DNA of 64,000 nt from Fuscovulum sp. GTDB taxonomy: Bacteria; Pseudomonadota; Alphaproteobacteria; Rhodobacterales; Rhodobacteraceae. A program made the position numbers and the translations under genes. Below are positions 1-7,721 of this stretch, one piece after another; within the stretch, counting starts at the first letter, position 1; each line of letters starts with the position of its first letter. The notes below the pieces were generated by a model, which was not told the DNA's origin, searched no databases, and worked only from the letters and a program-made list of their open reading frames with translations. Where the stretch lies: contig CP136571.1 of assembly GCA_035192965.1 (NCBI GenBank), forward strand, positions 764,501 to 828,500. Reading direction: 5' to 3'.

Positions 1-398
1 TGCTGATTGCCGTGCGCGATGACGAGGCGCGGTTGCGCTTTCTGGGTTACGATCCGGTCTGGCCAAAACTCGCGGCATGGACGTTGTCAGGTGTGATCGC
101 TGCCATTGCCGGGGCGCTGTATGTGCCGCAGGTGGGGATCATCAACCCGCGCCTTCTGTCGCCCGAAGTGTCGATCGAAATCGCGGTCTGGGTGGCGCTG
201 GGCGGGCGCGGCACGCTGTCGGGGGCGGTGATCGGGGCGGTTGTGATCTCGGCCTTGAAGTTCTGGTTGACCGGATTTGCGCCTGACCTGTGGCCGTTCA
301 TCCTGTCGCTTCTGGTTTTGCTTGTGGTGGTTGGCCTGCCAAACGGGCTGACGGACCTGCGGCTACCCTTCTGGCGGAGGGCGCGCGATGACCGCTGA
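1..398 (+). CDS. urtC: Urea ABC transporter permease UrtC, C-terminal part (cut by window start)
   Basis: This is an inner-membrane permease of the branched-chain amino-acid (LivM-like) ABC family. Only the last ~132 residues are present; the reading frame is open to base 3. Hydrophobic segments around the visible residues 20-40, 50-70 and 90-115 and the GGRGTLSGAVIGA loop, typical of LivM/UrtC permeases, support the call. The stop overlaps the start of the UrtD ATPase by 11 bp. With urtD, urtE and an amidase downstream, import of urea or short-chain amides is inferred. An FmdE/LivM-type permease is the main alternative name. Confidence 0.85.
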   Translation, partial: LIAVRDDEARLRFLGYDPVWPKLAAWTLSGVIAAIAGALYVPQVGIINPRLLSPEVSIEIAVWVALGGRGTLSGAVIGAVVISALKFWLTGFAPDLWPFILSLLVLLVVVGLPNGLTDLRLPFWRRARDDR

Positions 399-1152
399 GA
401 TCCGGGGCGCCCACGCTGTTCAGGTTGAAGGGCTGCGCGTCACCTTTGGCGATTTTGTCGCCATCCCGAACCTGACCTTCATCGCCAGCTACGGCGAGAT
501 TCACGGGGTGATTGGGCCGAACGGCGCGGGAAAGACCACTCTGCTGGACGTGATCACCGGCAAGACGCTGCCCAAGGCGGGGACCGTGTTGCTGGACGGG
601 AAGATCGACCTGTGCCGGTTGTCAGAGCCGGAAATCGCCTTGGCCGGCGTGGGACGCAAGTTTCAAAAGCCAAGCGTCTTCGAAGCGCTGAGCGTGCGTG
701 AAAACCTTGAACTGGCGCTGCGGTTGCACGTCCGATCAATTCTGTCGGAATTGCGGGGCTGGGCCGATCCGCGCCGCGCGGCACGGGTGAATGAGGTGCT
801 TGCCGAAATCGGCCTGTCCGACCGGGCGGATGCGCCAGCGGGCATTCTGGCGCATGGGCAAAAGCAATGGCTGGAGATTGGCATGCTGCTGATGCAACGC
901 CCGAAACTGTTGATGCTGGATGAACCTGTGGCAGGCATGACCGAGTCTGAGACCCGCCATACCGCCGATCTGGTGCGCCGTTTGCGTGCGCCCGACCGCG
1001 CCATTCTGGTAATCGAACACGACATGGCCTTTGTCGAAGAAATCGCGACCCGCGTCACGGTGCTGCACGAAGGCACGCCCATCTTTGCGGGGCGGATGGC
1101 GGATGCGCGTTCCGACACGCGGGTGCGCGAAGTTTATCTGGGGCGCCACTGA
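388..1152 (+). CDS. urtD: Urea ABC transporter ATP-binding protein UrtD
   Basis: This is a 254-residue cytoplasmic ATPase of a urea/short-amide importer. It shows a Walker A motif GPNGAGKTT (residues 43-51), the UrtD-type strings DVITGKT and GVGRKFQKP, a signature-like LAHGQKQ, Walker B LLMLDEP and a switch His in VIEHD. The length is normal for the family. It overlaps the permease by 11 bp and shares one base with urtE (TGATG arrangement), so the genes are translationally coupled. LivG of an amino-acid importer is the nearest alternative, but the GRKFQKP string favours UrtD. Confidence 0.9.
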   Translation: MTAEIRGAHAVQVEGLRVTFGDFVAIPNLTFIASYGEIHGVIGPNGAGKTTLLDVITGKTLPKAGTVLLDGKIDLCRLSEPEIALAGVGRKFQKPSVFEALSVRENLELALRLHVRSILSELRGWADPRRAARVNEVLAEIGLSDRADAPAGILAHGQKQWLEIGMLLMQRPKLLMLDEPVAGMTESETRHTADLVRRLRAPDRAILVIEHDMAFVEEIATRVTVLHEGTPIFAGRMADARSDTRVREVYLGRH

Positions 1153-1847
1153 TGCCGCTGACCGTATCATCACTTCGTCAACGCTATGGGTCGGCCCTGA
1201 TCCTGGAAGGGGTCGGGTTCGAGATCGCGCCGTTCTCCTGCATGGCGCTGTTGGGCCGCAACGGGGCGGGAAAGACCACGCTGCTGCGCACATTGATGGG
1301 CATCATGCCCTGCGATGGGGGAACCATCACCTTTGACGGTGCAGACATGACGCGCGCGCCGTCCCATGTCCGCGCGCGGGCAGGCATGGGCTATGTGCCG
1401 CAAGGGCGCGAGATATTTGCCGATCTGACCGTGGGCCAGAACATCGAGATCGTTCTGCGCAACCACGGCACCCCGGAACCAGATGCAGCGCGGGATGAGG
1501 TGGTGGCCCTGTTTCCGGTGCTGGGCCAGATGTGGGGGCGGCGCGGAGGTGATCTGTCAGGTGGGCAGCAACAGCAATTGGCCATTGCGCGCGCGCTTGC
1601 GCCCCGGCCAAAGCTTCTGATCCTGGATGAGCCGACCGAAGGCGTGCAGCCATCCATCGTCGAGGCGATCGAGGCGGCCATTGCGGCGCTAAAGGGCCGG
1701 ATGGCGATCTTGCTGGTTGAGCAATACTATGAATTTGCACGATCTTTGGCGGATGCCTACGTCGTGCTGGATCGTGGTCGCGTCGCCCAAAGCGGGGCGG
1801 GAAACACTATGGAAGCCGATGGCGTATCCCGCCTTTTGTCGGTCTGA
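1152..1847 (+). CDS. urtE: Urea ABC transporter ATP-binding protein UrtE
   Basis: This is the second ATPase (231 residues) of the importer. It has Walker A GRNGAGKTT, the motif VPQGREIF characteristic of LivF/UrtE proteins, ABC signature LSGGQQQQ, Walker B LLILDEPTEG and the switch region LLVEQYYEFA. The start ATG overlaps the urtD stop by one base. It is followed after 18 bp by an acetamidase/formamidase gene, suggesting that uptake and hydrolysis of amides are co-expressed. Confidence 0.9.
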   Translation: MPLTVSSLRQRYGSALILEGVGFEIAPFSCMALLGRNGAGKTTLLRTLMGIMPCDGGTITFDGADMTRAPSHVRARAGMGYVPQGREIFADLTVGQNIEIVLRNHGTPEPDAARDEVVALFPVLGQMWGRRGGDLSGGQQQQLAIARALAPRPKLLILDEPTEGVQPSIVEAIEAAIAALKGRMAILLVEQYYEFARSLADAYVVLDRGRVAQSGAGNTMEADGVSRLLSV

Positions 1848-1865
1848 ACGCAAAGGATATCGAAC

Positions 1866-2825
1866 ATGCCCAAGTCTCATCATCTTGATTGGCGCCCTGA
1901 AAACCTGTTCTGGGGCTATTTCGATGCGACGACACCGGCAGTGCTGGAAGTCGATAGCGGGGATGAGGTGACGCTGGATTGCCTTCCGGCCTGCGTGATG
2001 GCCGACTTGCCGCCCGGTCATGTGGGCGTGCTGCCGGAACATCTTGCGGCCCTTGAGGCCCATGCCACGCGGATGGGTCCCGGACCGCATTTCATGACTG
2101 GGCCAGTCTACGTGCGCGGCGCGGAACCGGGCGATGTGCTGCAGGTGGATATCCTTGAGGCGACGCCGATGCAGGATTGGGGTTTTACGGCGATCTTGCC
2201 GTGGTTGGGCGCGCTTCCCGATGAATTCACCAACTATCAGAACATGTTCCTGTCGATTGACCGGACCGCGGGCACCTGCACCATGCCATGGGGCCTGACG
2301 ATGCCGCTGGAGCCTTTCTTTGGCGTGATGGGTGTGGCTCCGCCTTCGTCCTGGGGGCGGATCGGATCACCCCAGCCGCGTGCGCATGGCGGTAATATGG
2401 ACAACAAGGAGTTGCAGGTTGGAACGACGCTGTATCTGCCTGTTCATCAGCCGGGCGCGCTGTTTTCGGCGGGAGACGGGCACGGGCGGCAGGGCGATGG
2501 CGAAGTGTCCATCGCCGCCCTGGAAACCGCCTTGCGCGGGCGGTTTCGCCTGACGGTGCGCAAGGATATGGAACTTACCGGCCCCTTTGCAGAATCCGAC
2601 AGCCATCTGATTTCCATGGGCTTTCATGAATCGCTCGACGAGGCGATGCGCCGCGCCGTGCGCCAGATGATCGGGCTTGTATCTGCGCGTGCAGGCATCA
2701 GCCGGGATGAAGCCTACATGCTTCTGAGCCTTGCAGGCGATTTGCGGATTACGCAGGTCGTCGATGGCGAAAAGGGCGTTCATATGATGATGCGCAAGGA
2801 CTGGCTGGCAAGCAAAGCCGGATGA
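1866..2825 (+). CDS. fmdA: Acetamidase/formamidase family protein
   Basis: This 319-residue FmdA/AmdA-family amidase hydrolyses short-chain amides such as formamide or acetamide to acid and ammonia. Visible family features include the N-terminal NLFWGYFDA-like segment, VRGAEPGDVLQVDILE, and HGGNMDNKEL followed by GTTLYLPVHQPGALFSAGDGH. The ATG is 18 bp after urtE, so it is probably the last gene of the transporter operon, as in amide-uptake loci. The exact substrate is not visible. The symbol is a family assignment. Confidence 0.85.
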   Translation: MPKSHHLDWRPENLFWGYFDATTPAVLEVDSGDEVTLDCLPACVMADLPPGHVGVLPEHLAALEAHATRMGPGPHFMTGPVYVRGAEPGDVLQVDILEATPMQDWGFTAILPWLGALPDEFTNYQNMFLSIDRTAGTCTMPWGLTMPLEPFFGVMGVAPPSSWGRIGSPQPRAHGGNMDNKELQVGTTLYLPVHQPGALFSAGDGHGRQGDGEVSIAALETALRGRFRLTVRKDMELTGPFAESDSHLISMGFHESLDEAMRRAVRQMIGLVSARAGISRDEAYMLLSLAGDLRITQVVDGEKGVHMMMRKDWLASKAG

Positions 2826-2993
2826 AGGGTGGCTATGTCCGCCCATCCAAAGAGTGCACGAGGAGACATCCGCCGTTCGTCTTTGGAAGAAGGTCGTCGA
2901 CACGTCGCGTGCGCCACATCACGCTTCGGGCTTAGTTCAACCGGTTCGTCACATGGGGCGGAAAGCGGACTTGCGGCGATGCGGCAGATGACC

Positions 2994-3160
2994 ATGGATC
3001 TACTGCAAGCAGCCTATGGCCCCACTCTTCTCGGTGGGGCGATGATCGGGCTGTATCTTGGGATTTTTGGCTGCTCACTCGCCGGATCATGTCTGCCACG
3101 GGGATGATCGGCAGATTGCTGGCGGCAGATGATCCACTTTTGTCGTCAGACCGAGGCCGG
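2994..3160 (+). pseudogene. Probable frameshifted remnant of a YeeE/YedE-type sulfur transport protein
   Basis: An ATG at 2994 opens a frame reading MDLLQAAYGPTLLGGAMIGL, which looks like the first helix of YeeE/YedE (thiosulfate-transport type) proteins. The expected continuation GRIMSATGMIGRLL is found only in another frame, from about 3083, so one frameshift near 3065-3083 separates the halves. After about 3160 no family similarity is seen. The stretch 2826-3323 otherwise holds only short open frames without family resemblance. Assignment rests on recall of the family pattern. Confidence 0.4.
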
Positions 3161-3323
3161 GGCTTCCGCCGCTTCGTCACAAACCATTCCGGAAGTGTCC
3201 CTTATCCGATCGTCGACGAGGCGAACCACAGTCTGCGGTCACCGTTCCGGCGCGCCTTGGGGCGCTGTCGCGCGTGTTGAGGGTGAGGATGAGGCAGGCA
3301 GGTGGATGGGTTGATCCAAAGAA

Positions 3324-3351
3324 AACGGGCGCCCCCGAGGGAGCGCCCGTT
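3324..3351 (-). terminator. Intrinsic terminator of the outer-membrane protein gene
   Basis: A 9-bp perfect stem AACGGGCGC/GCGCCCGTT encloses a 10-nt loop. Read on the minus strand the stem is followed directly by TTTTCTTT, a classic U-tract, so it terminates the minus-strand gene ending at 3405. On the plus strand there is no comparable U-tract. Confidence 0.8.
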
Positions 3352-3404
3352 CATTCGTCTGATGGGGTTGCATCAAGGAAACCCGCAACCCGGCAGTTCC
3401 TGCC

Positions 3405-4016
3405 TTAGAAGCGGAAGGCGATGCGCGCGTTTACCGTGGTGGCGTCCAGATTGATGCCCGACCCGGAGAAGTTTTCGAAGCGATGCTCCAGAATTTCCGC
3501 GCCCAGCGTGACGCGGCGTGTCAGGGCGTAATCCACACCAACACCCATCGCATAGCCATCATCGTTGCCGATGGTGCTTTCGGCCCGCACGGCTGCGACC
3601 GTACCGTAAACCAGCACCGGACCCAGATCATAGCCACCGATCAGCTTCAGACGTTTGACATTGTTCACCGTCACGGCGCCGCCGTTCAGATCGAGGTCGA
3701 TCTTGTCGGAGTTTCCTTCGATACCGACGACCACCTTGCCCAGGTCCGCGCGGTAACCGGCGAACAGGCCATTTGTGGATTTGTCGCCGTTAAAGCTTTT
3801 GTCCGACGCGACGATATCGACCGTGCCAAACTGGGCACCGAAATAGAAGCCGCTCCAATTCCGGTTTGGTACGGCAGCCGCCGCCGGTGCCGCGGCAACG
3901 ACCGCTGCCGGTGCGACCGAGGGTTCATTGAAGGCTTCGGCCAGGCCGCCTGCCAGCGCGGGCATCGCGGCCCAAGTCGCTGCCACAGCCAGCGCTGTTG
4001 CTTTGGATAGTTTCAT
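3405..4016 (-). CDS. Outer-membrane beta-barrel protein (OmpA/opacity-like porin domain)
   Basis: This 203-residue protein begins with a signal peptide (MKLSKATALAVAATWAAMPALA, cleaved after ALA). An Ala/Pro-rich linker follows, then a barrel domain starting NWSGFYFGAQFG with alternating strands, ending in a C-terminal phenylalanine (ARIAFRF), the usual BAM recognition end. The ATG at 4016 was preferred over an in-frame GTG at 4031 because GGGGAACG lies just upstream as ribosome binding site. The gene stands alone with its own terminator. Function beyond outer-membrane localisation is not visible. Confidence 0.8.
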   Translation of the reverse strand: MKLSKATALAVAATWAAMPALAGGLAEAFNEPSVAPAAVVAAAPAAAAVPNRNWSGFYFGAQFGTVDIVASDKSFNGDKSTNGLFAGYRADLGKVVVGIEGNSDKIDLDLNGGAVTVNNVKRLKLIGGYDLGPVLVYGTVAAVRAESTIGNDDGYAMGVGVDYALTRRVTLGAEILEHRFENFSGSGINLDATTVNARIAFRF

Positions 4017-4384
4017 TCGGACGTTCCCCACGTTGTGCCAAATTTGGCGTTAACCTTTATTAATGGAGCGTGAGGTTCAAGTGGTTCCTGTTCCAAACAG
4101 GGGTGGGTGTTGCAGGGTTTGCCCCCTTACGGGTGCTTTTCCCTGAAGACCGACGTTGATTTTCGATGAGCGGAGCGCCGGAATGGCGTGTGGATTGGGA
4201 CCTGCGCTTCCTCGCCACGACCCCTGCTTTGTATGTTCTGCAAGCGTCATTCGCTGGGCGTTTGGCGCGGTGGAGCCAAATCCGGGCGGTGCCGAATGCC
4301 GGGCAGAATGCTTGCAGGACTGCCCTGTCGCGCCGTAAACTTTGCTGTCGGCGTGTGTGTGCCGGTGGCTGTGGAGTGTGGGTG
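4017..4384. other. Intergenic region between divergent genes
   Basis: This is 368 bp between the divergent outer-membrane protein gene and the WcbI-like gene. An AT-rich stretch at about 4040-4075 probably holds the promoter of the minus-strand gene. The plus-strand frame of the WcbI-like gene stays open back to 4166, but that extension is Cys/Arg-rich and unlike the family. No repeat, RNA gene or clear operator was recognised. Confidence 0.4.
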
Positions 4385-5503
4385 ATGCGTGTTCTGTTTT
4401 ACGGTGGCTGCCACGGTGCCGCGCTGCGCCGGATATTCGAACGTTTCGGCGATGGTCTGACCCATGTCGACCACCTGACGAACTTTCAGCTGATCCGAAA
4501 GAACCTGCCTGTTCCTTATGAGCAATTCACGGCCTTTGACGTGGTGGTCTTTAGCCCCATCCGGAATAAGGCCGACTATAACACCGTGCATCTGGAAGAA
4601 TATCTGTCCGGCAAAGGGGTGCGCTTTATCAAGTTTCCATGGCTGGAATGGGAAGGCTACTTCCCCGGCATGAGCCGTGTCAGTTTGCCATGGTATAGCG
4701 GGTGGTGGCCCACCGCGCTTGAGGCGGCAAGTGAGCAGTTTGGAACCTTTGAAGAGTTTCGCGCAGCAGTCTACGACGGTTCAGTGCTGCATGAAGAGGC
4801 CCTTCGTAACTTTGACCTGACCACTGAAAGGATGCGGATTGAGGAGGAGGACTGCGATGTTCGCATGGCCGATTTCATCCTTGAGAATTTTCGCAACCAT
4901 CGAATGTTTCTGACCCCGGATCATGCGGGGGTGGAGCTGTACAAGCATGTGGCCAGCCAGATCGCGCAAAAGATCGGCTGCACGCTGGACCCGGCCTTTC
5001 TGGAATCGACGGTCGAAACGCAGGCGGGGATCAACTTTCCCGTGCTGCCTGCGGTGCGGCGTGCGTTGGGCATCAGGTTTCCGGGGGGCGAGTTCGAATG
5101 CAACCTGTTCTTTGGAACGACCCGGTTTTCGATGACCGAGTATTTGCATCTGGTCTATCACCGCAGGCAGGTTCTGGCCGCCGTTGCCGTGGCCAATACG
5201 CGGATCTATCCGCTTGCTGCGCCAGAGGCCGCCGAGGGGCAGGTTGCGGTGGCGGGGTCACATGCCAAGGTGGGAACGTCCGTTCTTCTGCAATCCACCG
5301 ATCATCCACGAGCCAAGGGGTTTGGCACCTATCGGCTTGTCGCCCTGCATCGCGGAAGCAAGGACACCGCCGCGCTGGGGATGAAGCTGGTGCGGCTTTA
5401 CAATCGACACTGGAGCCTTGGGCAATCCGTGGAAGGTGCAGAGCCCGAAGATGAAAAGGCCAGCTTCGATGCGACTGTGATTCCGGCGGCAAGCGTGCAG
5501 TGA
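4385..5503 (+). CDS. WcbI-domain (polysaccharide biosynthesis putative acetyltransferase-like) protein
   Basis: This is a 372-residue protein. The N-terminal half resembles the WcbI domain found in capsule-biosynthesis proteins: MRVLFYGGCHGAALRRIF, then VVVFSPIRN, FIKFPWLEWEGYFPG and FLTPDHAGVELY with conserved Cys/His near the start. The C-terminal ~150 residues are not recognised. The ATG at 4385 is chosen because family similarity begins there and GGAG lies about 10 bp upstream. There are no capsule genes nearby, so its role here is open. Confidence 0.6.
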   Translation: MRVLFYGGCHGAALRRIFERFGDGLTHVDHLTNFQLIRKNLPVPYEQFTAFDVVVFSPIRNKADYNTVHLEEYLSGKGVRFIKFPWLEWEGYFPGMSRVSLPWYSGWWPTALEAASEQFGTFEEFRAAVYDGSVLHEEALRNFDLTTERMRIEEEDCDVRMADFILENFRNHRMFLTPDHAGVELYKHVASQIAQKIGCTLDPAFLESTVETQAGINFPVLPAVRRALGIRFPGGEFECNLFFGTTRFSMTEYLHLVYHRRQVLAAVAVANTRIYPLAAPEAAEGQVAVAGSHAKVGTSVLLQSTDHPRAKGFGTYRLVALHRGSKDTAALGMKLVRLYNRHWSLGQSVEGAEPEDEKASFDATVIPAASVQ

Positions 5504-5617
5504 AGCCGTGATGGGCCTTGCTGCCGTGTCGTGATGCGGGGCGGGGACGGGTGAAAGGTCATGTCCGCGTGAACGGAAAGGCTGCGGGGTGGCGCTTGGC
5601 GCCGTGGCATGTCTTAT

Positions 5618-5636
5618 GGTCATAATCATTATGACC
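5618..5636. promoter_or_regulatory. Perfect 19-bp palindrome upstream of the aldo/keto reductase gene
   Basis: GGTCATAAT-C-ATTATGACC is a perfect inverted repeat with 9-bp arms and a single central base, ending 10 bp before the ATG at 5647 and next to the GGAG ribosome binding site. The included CATAAT could serve as a -10 box, with TTGGCG at 5596-5601 as a weak -35 (19-bp spacer). Arm length and symmetry suggest a dimeric repressor site (TetR/MarR/GntR/HxlR type). No regulator gene is adjacent. Confidence 0.6.
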
Positions 5637-5646
5637 GGAGATTTTC

Positions 5647-6468
5647 ATGACACACCCGATCCTTACGCTGAACGATGGGCGCACGATTCCGCAGGTGGGT
5701 TTTGGCCTGTGGCAGGTGCCGGCGGATGAAACCGCGCGGGTGGTGCGCGAAGGGCTGGCGGCGGGCTACCGGCTGATCGACGGCGCGGCGATCTATGGCA
5801 ATGAGGTGGGGCTGGGCGAAGGGTTGCGGTCGGCGGATGTGCCGCGCGATCAGGTGTTTGTAACCACCAAGGTCTGGAATGACAGGCAGGGGCGCGATGA
5901 AACCGCGAGGGCGGTGGAGGACAGCCTGCAACGGATCGGGCTGGCGCAGGCCGACCTGATGCTGATCCACTGGCCCTGCCCCGAACAGGGGTTGTTTGTC
6001 GATACGTGGAAGGCGCTGATCGCGCTGCGTGAGGCGGGGAAGGTGGCATCCATCGGGGTGTCGAACTTTCGGCTGGCGGATCTGGAGCGGATCATCGGGG
6101 AAACCGGGGTGGTGCCGGTGTTGAACCAGATCGAGTTGCACCCGCGATTGCAGCAGGCCGAGTTGCGGGCATTCCATGCCAAGCATGGGATCGTGACGCA
6201 AAGCTGGACACCGCTGGGACAGGGCCGGTCTTTCGACGCCGCCCCGGTTCAGGCCGCCGCCGCGCGGACGGGGCGCAGCCCGGCGCAGGTGATCTTGCGC
6301 TGGCATGTGCAGCTTGGCTGTTCGGTGATCCCGCGATCCACCCGCGCGGCGGGGCTGGCCGAGAACCTGAACATCTTTGATTTCACCCTGACCGAGGCCG
6401 AGATGGCCGCCATCGCCACGTTGGATGCGGGCGAGCGGACGGGGCCGGACCCGGCAAAGTTCAACTGA
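5647..6468 (+). CDS. Aldo/keto reductase
   Basis: This is a 273-residue cytoplasmic NAD(P)H-dependent carbonyl reductase of the AKR5/2,5-diketo-D-gluconate reductase type. It has the opening VGFGLWQV, the catalytic Asp/Tyr region LIDGAAIYGNE, catalytic Lys in VFVTTKVW, His in LMLIHWPCP, the family string GVSNF and cofactor-binding VIPRSTR. The usual LIDTA reads LIDGA here. A GGAG site precedes the ATG. It converges with opgC, overlapping by 8 bp. The substrate is unknown. Confidence 0.9.
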   Translation: MTHPILTLNDGRTIPQVGFGLWQVPADETARVVREGLAAGYRLIDGAAIYGNEVGLGEGLRSADVPRDQVFVTTKVWNDRQGRDETARAVEDSLQRIGLAQADLMLIHWPCPEQGLFVDTWKALIALREAGKVASIGVSNFRLADLERIIGETGVVPVLNQIELHPRLQQAELRAFHAKHGIVTQSWTPLGQGRSFDAAPVQAAAARTGRSPAQVILRWHVQLGCSVIPRSTRAAGLAENLNIFDFTLTEAEMAAIATLDAGERTGPDPAKFN

Positions 6469-7612
6469 TCTTTGGCGGTTTCGGCCAGTACTGCCGTGCG
6501 GCGGCCAGCGCGAATTGCAGCGCAAGGCCGCCCGCGATGATCAGTGCATCGGTGGTGAAATCTTCGCCGGTGACATGCTTTACCCCCTGCAATCCGATGC
6601 AGAGCACCGAGCCGAGCGCAAAGACCGGCAGGGCCTGACGGCCCAGCAGTTCGAAGGGGGTGGCAATCCAATGCGCGCAGGCGCGGCGGATGAAGGCGAA
6701 GGACGACAGGAAATAGGCCAGCGCGAGGATGTGCAGGAGGCGCGGGCCTGTCACATAGGTCTTGTCGAAGGCGGTCAGGTTCCAAGGCAGGTGGAATGTT
6801 TCCTTGGCCAGCCAGAGCGTGTGGCCGGTGACCTTTGACACCGCCGGAAACTGCACCGACAGCGCGGCATAGACAAGGAAGATACCTGTCAGAACCTGTA
6901 GCCACCGGCGGATGGGAACGAAGCGCCGCCCGTCTTTCATCGCCACCCCGGTGAGCAGACCGGTGATGAAGATCACCTGCCATGTCAGCGGGTTGAAGAA
7001 CCACACGCCCGAGGTTGGGTAATTGGGCGGCCCAAGCCGCCAGATGCCCGCAGCCAGCCACACCGCGACCGACACGGCCATCAGCCAGAGCGGAGTGCGC
7101 CATGCCAGGTACAGCAGCACGGGTGCGACAGCCAGCAGCACGAGGTAGAGCGGCAGGATGTTCACATAGCCGAACTGGTGGGTCAGGATCACCAGACCGA
7201 TCAGGGTGCGAAGCGGGTCGAGCCAGACCCATTTCATCTGGTTCTCGAACAGCAGCTCCGAATTGCCCAGCCAGAGCGCCACAGCCGAGGCGGCAGCAAG
7301 GGCGGCAAAGGTGGCCAGGATATGCACGAGGTAGAGCGTCCACACCCGGCGCCACACGCGGGCGAGCCCGGTCCAGAGCCGCATTGAGGTGGCCCGGAAA
7401 TCGGCGGAATAGGCCAGCCCTGCCGCGATGCCAGACATCAGGACGAACCCCTCGGCCGCGTCGGAGAAGCCGAAATTGCGCGACGTGTAATCTTCGAACA
7501 CCGTGCCAGGGACGTGGTTGAGAAAGATCATCACAAGGCAGATGCCGCGAAACACATCAAGGCGGGGATCGCGGGTCGAAGGGATCCGGACGGGAGTGGC
7601 AGAGTCGGGCAT
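6461..7612 (-). CDS. opgC: OpgC-type membrane succinyltransferase of periplasmic glucans
   Basis: This is a 383-residue integral membrane protein of the OpgC family. It starts with RDPRLDVFRGICLVMIFLNH, typical of this acyltransferase-3-like group, followed by about ten hydrophobic segments. OpgC proteins attach succinyl groups to osmoregulated periplasmic glucans. It lies 109 bp downstream of opgH in the same direction. Its 3' end overlaps the convergent aldo/keto reductase by 8 bp. Confidence 0.88.
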   Translation of the reverse strand: MPDSATPVRIPSTRDPRLDVFRGICLVMIFLNHVPGTVFEDYTSRNFGFSDAAEGFVLMSGIAAGLAYSADFRATSMRLWTGLARVWRRVWTLYLVHILATFAALAAASAVALWLGNSELLFENQMKWVWLDPLRTLIGLVILTHQFGYVNILPLYLVLLAVAPVLLYLAWRTPLWLMAVSVAVWLAAGIWRLGPPNYPTSGVWFFNPLTWQVIFITGLLTGVAMKDGRRFVPIRRWLQVLTGIFLVYAALSVQFPAVSKVTGHTLWLAKETFHLPWNLTAFDKTYVTGPRLLHILALAYFLSSFAFIRRACAHWIATPFELLGRQALPVFALGSVLCIGLQGVKHVTGEDFTTDALIIAGGLALQFALAAARQYWPKPPKIS

Positions 7613-7721
7613 GGGTCACCGCTTGGCCGGGTATCTCCGGGCTGGCGGGGGTCTTGCCCGCTCTGGCCATTATGTGCAAGGGGCGCTGCGGTGCGGCGGC
7701 AGAATGCTGCGCGAAGGCCGC

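Noticed and set aside
2829..3107. 92-codon open frame after the formamidase as an intact gene
   Set aside because: Only its last third resembles a known family and the continuation is in another frame, so a remnant is more likely.
4166..4384. N-terminal extension of the WcbI-like protein
   Set aside because: The 73 extra residues are Cys/Arg-rich and unlike the family, and a suitable ribosome binding site precedes the ATG at 4385.
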